This document shows positions 58,965 through 64,000 of a stretch of 64,000 nt of DNA, piece by piece (the first letter of the stretch is position 1; each line of letters opens with the position of its first letter). The position numbers and the translations under genes were made by a program. The stretch spans positions 1,488,001 through 1,552,000 of the forward strand of contig NZ_AP024749.1 in the NCBI RefSeq assembly GCF_019702945.1, written 5' to 3'. The DNA comes from Flavobacterium okayamense (GTDB lineage: Bacteria; Bacteroidota; Bacteroidia; Flavobacteriales; Flavobacteriaceae). Under the pieces are notes generated by a model that was not told the DNA's origin, did not search any database, and saw only the letters and a list, made by a program, of their open reading frames with translations.

Positions 58965-60050
58965 CTAAAAATTAAAATACTTTTCCAGCAACATTTGAGC
59001 GGCAGCAAAAGGCGATAATTCGTTATTTTGCACCGCTTTTTTGTTTTGTTCTAATAACGACATAATTTCAGGATGACTGTAAAAACGATTTTTCAATTGT
59101 TCATTTATCGTTTCTAACATCCAATATTGGTTTTGTTCTTTACGTTTTTGTTCGAAGTAGTTGTTTTCTTTCGTTAATTCGAAATATTCGGCAATAATTT
59201 CCCAAACTTTATCAATTCCAGTTTTTTCAAAAGCGCTACAAGTCGTAACTTTTGGAATCCAACCGCTATTTTTTGCAGGAAATAAATGCAACGCTCGGTT
59301 AAATTCAGTTTTGGCTAATTTAGCTTTCGCAATATTATCACCATCGGCTTTGTTAATGACTATTGTATCAGCCATTTCCATAATACCGCGCTTAATTCCT
59401 TGTAATTCATCGCCAGCGCCCGCTATTTTCAATAATAAAAAGAAATCGACCATACTGTGAACAGCAGTTTCACTTTGTCCAACACCAACCGTTTCAATGA
59501 TAATCGTATCAAAACCACAAGCTTCACACAACATTATACTTTCTCGTGTTTTTCTGGCAACACCGCCTAAACTATCTCCAGAAGCACTCGGACGAATATA
59601 AGCGTTTTCATCTTTAACCAATTCTTCCATTCTCGTTTTGTCGCCTAAAATACTTCCGTGGCTAATAGATGAACTCGGATCAACCGCTAAGACCGCTACT
59701 TTTTTACCAAGTGAAGTTAAATACTTACCAAAAGCTTCAATAAACGTACTTTTTCCCACACCTGGAACGCCAGTAATTCCTATGCGAACCGATTTATTCG
59801 CATAAGGTAAACAGCCTTGAATAACTTCGTTAGCTCTTTCTAAATGTTCCGGATTCGTACTTTCGATTAAAGTAATCGCACGACTTAACGCAATTTTGTC
59901 TCCTTTTAAAATGGCTTCAATCAACTCTTGAGCAGTAGGTTGTTTTCTACGAAATTTTTGTACAGCATTTGCAACCGATTGATTTACAGCATCGGGTTGG
60001 TCTACACCATGTATTTCTGCTAAAGCCGATTTTTTATCAGGTTTCTTCAA
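58965..60050 (-). CDS. meaB: MeaB/ArgK GTPase, methylmalonyl-CoA mutase chaperone
   Basis: MeaB guards cobalamin loading of methylmalonyl-CoA mutase. The protein has Walker A GVPGVGKSTFIEAF. VLAVDPSSSISHGSILGDKTRM, the family's IRPSASGDSLGGVARKTRE, TIIIETVGVGQSE and NKADGDN (guanine specificity) follow. I placed the start at TTG 60050 (MKKPDKKSALAE). A TTG nine codons upstream lies at the end of a -7-like box. The partner mutase genes are at 26-30 kb, so the trio is split. Its 5' end is divergent from the GlcD-like gene. Confidence 0.93.
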   Translation of the reverse strand: MKKPDKKSALAEIHGVDQPDAVNQSVANAVQKFRRKQPTAQELIEAILKGDKIALSRAITLIESTNPEHLERANEVIQGCLPYANKSVRIGITGVPGVGKSTFIEAFGKYLTSLGKKVAVLAVDPSSSISHGSILGDKTRMEELVKDENAYIRPSASGDSLGGVARKTRESIMLCEACGFDTIIIETVGVGQSETAVHSMVDFFLLLKIAGAGDELQGIKRGIMEMADTIVINKADGDNIAKAKLAKTEFNRALHLFPAKNSGWIPKVTTCSAFEKTGIDKVWEIIAEYFELTKENNYFEQKRKEQNQYWMLETINEQLKNRFYSHPEIMSLLEQNKKAVQNNELSPFAAAQMLLEKYFNF

Positions 60051-60094
60051 AAGGAAAACGTTTTGGTAAAAATACAAATTTTACAGATAATGCG

Positions 60095-60102
60095 TACATT
60101 TG
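60095..60102 (+). promoter_or_regulatory. -7 box of the GlcD-like gene
   Basis: TACATTTG matches TAnnTTTG, 16 bases before the ATG at 60119. Confidence 0.5.
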
Positions 60103-60118
60103 TTTAAACTCGATTATC

Positions 60119-61522
60119 ATGAATATTTCTGCTGAAATCATAAATAAACTTCAAGAGATAGTAACTGAAAATTTTATTTTCACAGATGACGAAACACGTA
60201 AAAACTATGGTCACGATGAAACTGAAGATTATAATTTTCCGCCTCATGTTGTGGTTAAGCCAAAAAATACGCAAGAAGTTTCCGAAATCATGAAAGTAGC
60301 ATTTGAAAACGAAATCCCTGTTGTGCCTATTGGTGGACGAACAGGTTTAAGTGGCGGAGCATTGAGTGTTCATGGTGGGATTGGACTTTCGATGGAGCGT
60401 TTCAATAAAATTTTAGAAATTGACGAAAAGAATTACCAAGTTACAACCGAACCAGGCGTAATTACGCAAGTTTTAAAAGATACGTTGGCTGAACAAGGTT
60501 TGTTTTATCCTGTTGATCCAAGTAGTATGGGAAGTTGTTTTATTGGAGGAAATATTGCTGAAAACTCGGGTGGAGCTCGTGCAGTAAAATATGGTGTTAC
60601 CAAAGATTATGTGTTGAATTTAGAAGTGGTTTTACCGAATGGTGAAATCATTTGGACAGGTGCCAATACACTAAAAAATTCTACAGGTTACAATTTAACA
60701 CAATTAATGGTGGGAAGTGAAGGAACGCTAGGAATTGTGACTAAAATTGTTTTGAAATTATTACCCATTAATCAACATAATGTTTTAATGTTGGTGCCGT
60801 TTTACAAAGCAGAGCAAGCTTGCGAAGCCGTTTCGGCTATATTTAGAGCTGGAATTGTACCAAGTGCATTAGAATTTATGGAGCGTGATGCTATCGATTG
60901 GACGATGCAATATGTTGAAGGCGTAAGTGTTGCAATTAAAGATGGAATTGAAGCGCATTTGTTAATAGAAGTGGATGGAAATTATCCAGAAGTTTTAATG
61001 CAAGAAGCCGAAAAAATATTAGGAGTTGTTGAAAATTATGAAATTGATGAGGTTTTATTTGCCGATTCAACGGATCAAAAAAATGCACTTTGGAAGTTAA
61101 GAAGAGCAGTTGGGGAAGCAGTAAAATCAAATTCGGTTTATAAAGAAGAAGATACGGTTGTGCCAAGATATGAATTACCAACACTTTTAAAAGGAATTAA
61201 AGAAATTGGAAATAAATACGGTTTTCATTCGGTTTGTTATGGACATGCTGGCGATGGAAATTTGCATGTGAATATCGTTAAACAAGAAATGACGGATGAA
61301 GCTTGGCAAACAGAAGTGCCAAAAGGAATTGTGGAGATATTTGAATTAACCAAATCGTTAAAAGGAACTATTTCTGGTGAACACGGAATAGGTTATGTTC
61401 AAAAAAATTATATGCCAATTGTTTTTTCTGATGTTGAGTTACAATTAATGAAAGGAATTAAGCAAGTTTTTGATCCTAAAGGAATTTTAAATCCTGGAAA
61501 GATTTTTCCTGACACGATATAA
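60119..61522 (+). CDS. FAD-binding oxidase, glycolate/D-lactate dehydrogenase (GlcD) type
   Basis: The 467-residue protein has the PCMH-type FAD domain (VVPIGGRTGLSGGALSVHGG, DPSSMGSCFIGGNIAENSGG). The C-terminal FAD-oxidase domain has YGHAGDGNLHVNIVK and SGEHGIGYVQK. Substrates in this family are glycolate, D-lactate, D-2-hydroxyglutarate and similar. GlcE/GlcF or LldE partners are not adjacent. I use ATG 60119 because the open frame before it lies across the divergent promoter region and part of meaB. Confidence 0.92.
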   Translation: MNISAEIINKLQEIVTENFIFTDDETRKNYGHDETEDYNFPPHVVVKPKNTQEVSEIMKVAFENEIPVVPIGGRTGLSGGALSVHGGIGLSMERFNKILEIDEKNYQVTTEPGVITQVLKDTLAEQGLFYPVDPSSMGSCFIGGNIAENSGGARAVKYGVTKDYVLNLEVVLPNGEIIWTGANTLKNSTGYNLTQLMVGSEGTLGIVTKIVLKLLPINQHNVLMLVPFYKAEQACEAVSAIFRAGIVPSALEFMERDAIDWTMQYVEGVSVAIKDGIEAHLLIEVDGNYPEVLMQEAEKILGVVENYEIDEVLFADSTDQKNALWKLRRAVGEAVKSNSVYKEEDTVVPRYELPTLLKGIKEIGNKYGFHSVCYGHAGDGNLHVNIVKQEMTDEAWQTEVPKGIVEIFELTKSLKGTISGEHGIGYVQKNYMPIVFSDVELQLMKGIKQVFDPKGILNPGKIFPDTI

Positions 61523-61552
61523 AAAAAGCTCGCATTTGCGAGCTTTTTTTTA
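61522..61552 (+). terminator. Terminator behind the GlcD-like gene
   Basis: AAAAAGCTCGCA-TT-TGCGAGCTTTTTTT with A and T runs; it can serve the convergent secreted-protein gene too. Confidence 0.85.
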
Positions 61553-62116
61553 TAAACCTAATTCTTTTACAACATTTTCGCTGAAGATCATGTTAATCAA
61601 TTGATTGCCTTTGTCTTTATTAATAAATTTCCATTTATTGTTTGTTAATTCATCAGACACACCAACCATCGTAGATCTAACTCTTATAGTAAAAGCATTT
61701 TCATTTTCATCGAAGGTAACTTCTTCAGCTTGCATAGACGATTTAAATACATCTACCATCATTTGAGCATTATCCATTTTTTCTTTGAAAGTCATTTTCA
61801 TTTTAGTATCATGATCTAAAATGCAAAATTTTTGAGCACCTATACTTTTGATTTCTCCAAAAATAAAATTAGGATCAACAGGTATCAATCGAATTGAAAA
61901 TTCCTCATTATTGAACATTTGTTCCATTCCCATTTTCATCATGTCTTTAGAAACTATATCAAATACTTTTGGATAGGTTGTTTCAAAAATTGCATCATAA
62001 TTCATACTAGAACCTGCTAAATAAGCTTTGTTGGCTTCTTCTTTTAAAGAACTTAAATCTTGTGCAAATAAAGTAGTTGTAAATACTACAAATAGGCTTA
62101 AAAATAATTTTTTCAT
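61550..62116 (-). CDS. Secreted hypothetical protein
   Basis: The 188-residue protein has a signal peptide (KKLFLSLFVVFTTTLFA, then Q). A helical start and several strands follow (FSIRLIPVDPNFIFGEIKSIG, KFCILDHDTKMKMTFKE). A cystatin/NTF2-like fold is possible but I cannot assign a family. It starts 6 bases after the AAA+ gene ends and is probably co-transcribed. Confidence 0.65.
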   Translation of the reverse strand: MKKLFLSLFVVFTTTLFAQDLSSLKEEANKAYLAGSSMNYDAIFETTYPKVFDIVSKDMMKMGMEQMFNNEEFSIRLIPVDPNFIFGEIKSIGAQKFCILDHDTKMKMTFKEKMDNAQMMVDVFKSSMQAEEVTFDENENAFTIRVRSTMVGVSDELTNNKWKFINKDKGNQLINMIFSENVVKELGL

Positions 62117-62122
62117 GTGTAT

Positions 62123-64000
62123 TTAATTTTCATTTTTAGTTATTGCTTTTTGAATTCCTTGTAATCCTTCAGAAAAATCCTCTAAAAGAGCTACAACTTG
62201 ATTCATTTTGTCATTATTACCAAAACCTTTTAATCGATTGTTTTTCTTGAAAATAACTTTAATTTCGTTCCATCTTTCCAATTCTTTCTCCGATATAATC
62301 CCCATAATCTCTTTTAATTTTAAAAGATTGGCTTCTGCTCCAGTTGTTAAAGTTTGTGATTCATTTTTGTAATGAGAAAGTAAAATAGCTTCAACTTCTT
62401 TTTCAGAATGAATTGGTTCGATTTTGGCTACTAGTTTATTCATGTCTCGATAGGAACCTTGTAATTTAAAAATAGGTTCATTGCGGTATTCATCTGCCAT
62501 TGCAGCTGATTGAATATAAGTTTCGTTAACTTTAATAACTGTATTTCGAACTTGAATAATTTTAGTTAATACATTTCTAAAGTCATCGATTTCTTGACTA
62601 GTAAAATTTCCTTCTAAAGAAATATTTAAGTTATTGTTTCTAATACCTTCATATAATTCATACAAGTTGTTTAGACTTTGCTGTGTAAGTCTTGTCATGA
62701 AAGGATTAGAAAGTATTGAGTTTTCAATTAAACTCAAATCAAACAATTCTGAATTTACGCCAGAAATTTCTCCCAAGTTATAAGTATCAGCTCGGTTGGC
62801 TAACATGTCTGGTATTTGAAATTTTTCTCCACTTTCGGTATAAGGGTTTCCAGCCATAACCAAACAAAAACGTTTTGAGCGTAGGTCGTAGGTTTTAGCT
62901 TCACCATTATAAATACCTTCAATTTTTCGTTGACCGTCTGCCAATGAAATGAATTTTTGCAGAAACTCAGGATTACAATGTTGAATGTCGTCTAAATATA
63001 GCATTACATTGTCTCCCATTTCAAAGGCAAGATTTAACTTTTGCAATTCTTGTTTTGCACCAGCATTTTTCGCCTCACTTGGATCCGTTGAGGTAATTTC
63101 ATGTCCTAAAGAGGGACCGTTGATTTTCATGAAGACCAATCCCATTCTATCGGCCAAGTATTCCATTAAGGTTGTTTTACCATATCCCGGAGGTGAAACC
63201 AATAATAACATTCCCATTCGGTCTGTTCTTTTTGTTTCTCCAGTTGCACCAATTTGTTTGGCTAAATTAGCTCCAATTAAAGGAAAATAAACTTCATTTA
63301 TTAGCTTGTTTCGTATGAATGAAGTTAATACTTGTGTATTGAAAGTGTCGAGTTTAAATTGTTTTCTTTTTGAAACAATCCAGTCTTTCTTTAATCCTTG
63401 AAATTCAGAAAATTTAGGTTTATTATTTTCAAAATAAAATTCTAGTTTTTCTGTGAAATCATGATACTCTAGTGTGTAAACTTCTTCTTTTTGTAAAGTT
63501 TTTAATCCTTCAATTGTTTCAGATGTACTAGTTTTTACAATTTGGGTTGACTTTAAATTATTTACCAATAAGAAAACTGCGGTTTCATCCAAAATACCAT
63601 TAGCCACATCAACATTATTCTCAATTGAAAATGTTTTTATAGCATTGAAAACAATGTCAAAGCAAGCAGAAGGGAACGGATAAAGCGCCTCAATTTTTTG
63701 TGTAAAAACTAAATCTTTCCCTTTTTCTTTTAAATTTTTGGTAAAGCTTTTTAAGAGTTTAGCACTTACCTCATTAATTTTAAAAGCGTCTCTATTTTCG
63801 TGTTTTAAATAAGATGCAGCTTTTAGGGAAGAAATAATTTGAAAATGATCAAAATGGCACTTAAATTCTTCAATTTTATGGGCTAATTGTTTGCTTATAA
63901 AACGGAATTGTTCTGTATTTTTAAAGGTATCCCTAAGTAATTCAATTGCTTGAAATTGTTTTTCGTAATACGATTTTTCATTTTCTTCTAGGAAGAACCA
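62123..64000 (-). CDS. C-terminal part of a large AAA+ ATPase (DNA-repair-ATPase-like)
   Basis: The frame is open from the right window edge to the stop at 62123, giving 626 codons including the stop; the N-terminus lies outside. The first 130 or so visible residues are helical (YYEKQFQAIELLRDTFKN, HFQIISSLKAASYLKHENRD). The ATPase module has Walker A SPPGYGKTTLMEYLA, Walker B NVMLYLDDIQHC and GNPYTESGEKFQIPDMLANR (sensor and arginine-finger region, MoxR/dynein-like). A helical C-terminus follows. Very long proteins of this type in Bacteroidota are named DNA repair ATPase, without proven function. A GTG at 63607 inside the frame is not a real start. Confidence 0.8.
   Translation of the reverse strand, partial: WFFLEENEKSYYEKQFQAIELLRDTFKNTEQFRFISKQLAHKIEEFKCHFDHFQIISSLKAASYLKHENRDAFKINEVSAKLLKSFTKNLKEKGKDLVFTQKIEALYPFPSACFDIVFNAIKTFSIENNVDVANGILDETAVFLLVNNLKSTQIVKTSTSETIEGLKTLQKEEVYTLEYHDFTEKLEFYFENNKPKFSEFQGLKKDWIVSKRKQFKLDTFNTQVLTSFIRNKLINEVYFPLIGANLAKQIGATGETKRTDRMGMLLLVSPPGYGKTTLMEYLADRMGLVFMKINGPSLGHEITSTDPSEAKNAGAKQELQKLNLAFEMGDNVMLYLDDIQHCNPEFLQKFISLADGQRKIEGIYNGEAKTYDLRSKRFCLVMAGNPYTESGEKFQIPDMLANRADTYNLGEISGVNSELFDLSLIENSILSNPFMTRLTQQSLNNLYELYEGIRNNNLNISLEGNFTSQEIDDFRNVLTKIIQVRNTVIKVNETYIQSAAMADEYRNEPIFKLQGSYRDMNKLVAKIEPIHSEKEVEAILLSHYKNESQTLTTGAEANLLKLKEIMGIISEKELERWNEIKVIFKKNNRLKGFGNNDKMNQVVALLEDFSEGLQGIQKAITKNEN

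Noticed and set aside
59969..60118. N-terminal extension of the GlcD-like protein by 50 codons
   Set aside because: The extension overlaps meaB in antisense and the -7 box at 60095. The family start fits ATG 60119.
1..64000. CRISPR arrays, insertion sequences, prophage or plasmid genes
   Set aside because: No regularly spaced repeats, transposase, integrase, phage structural or replication-initiation genes were seen. The 44-bp tRNA repeat is the only candidate mobile boundary.

Overview
The window is a 64 kb piece of an AT-rich, gene-dense chromosome from a member of the Bacteroidota, most likely a Flavobacterium-like Flavobacteriaceae. The evidence is the recurrent Bacteroidota promoter signature (TTG, about 20 bases, TAnnTTTG), the gene families present (GIN/DUF2807, PspC, DUF4870, DUF6576, DUF5683, Haem_bd, TonB plug modules, a short DapB, a two-subunit methylmalonyl-CoA mutase) and the gene order of the parA-parB-DUF5683-dapB-lepB-wbqC cluster. 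I see no rRNA, CRISPR array, insertion sequence or prophage. There is one tRNA gene.

Layout. 1-8.6 kb is mostly minus strand: lipA, a TlpA-like thioredoxin protein, an MFS carrier, an ECF sigma factor overlapping a family-2 glycosyltransferase, murB and recF. 8.7-15.2 kb is plus strand: a TPR membrane protein with ribH, then two small sister membrane proteins, mutL, two rhomboid proteases and an EEP-family hydrolase. 15.2-20.7 kb is the minus-strand parAB/dapB/lepB/wbqC block. 20.8-22.6 kb holds a nucleosidase-like gene facing a methionine-type aminotransferase. 22.6-26.3 kb is the most striking region: a short leader with a 27-codon reading frame and a possible attenuator, followed by rtcB, a nucleotidyltransferase-like gene, prfH and a TPR gene. 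Known RtcB/PrfH pairs repair ribosomes cut in the decoding centre. 26.3-30.8 kb is a minus-strand operon of udk, a FtsB/DivIC-like gene and both subunits of methylmalonyl-CoA mutase; its GTPase chaperone meaB lies 30 kb away.

31 kb holds tRNA-Pro, a small GIY-YIG nuclease gene and a precise second copy of the tRNA 3' part with its terminator. 31.5-38.3 kb has trxB, a cytochrome c, and a PadR/PspC/GIN-domain envelope-stress-like operon. 38.5-47.3 kb has a TIGR01777 epimerase, YceI, grpE-dnaJ, an ABC exporter, an MscS channel, an NtrC-like regulator lacking its DNA-binding end, a half DEAD-box helicase and a DUF2007 protein. 47.3-49.8 kb has a second YceI and an ABC-F ATPase. 49.8-55.0 kb is a minus-strand ECF sigma / anti-sigma / VWA cluster in which three neighbouring proteins carry TonB-receptor plug-like modules without a barrel. 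55.1-64 kb has a scramblase-like protein, PPK2, a MATE exporter, meaB, a GlcD-like FAD oxidase and the C-terminal part of a large AAA+ ATPase that runs off the window.

Genes that plausibly work together: the leader, rtcB, NTase and prfH (RNA/ribosome repair); the two mutase subunits and meaB (propionate/methylmalonyl-CoA metabolism); parA and parB (segregation); PadR, PspC and the GIN proteins (envelope stress); the ECF/anti-sigma/plug/VWA cluster (envelope signalling). A dispersed repeat with core GAGCGGAGTCGAG occurs three times, once inside the coding region of the mutase large subunit. All functions are read from sequence motifs by eye; no database search was run.
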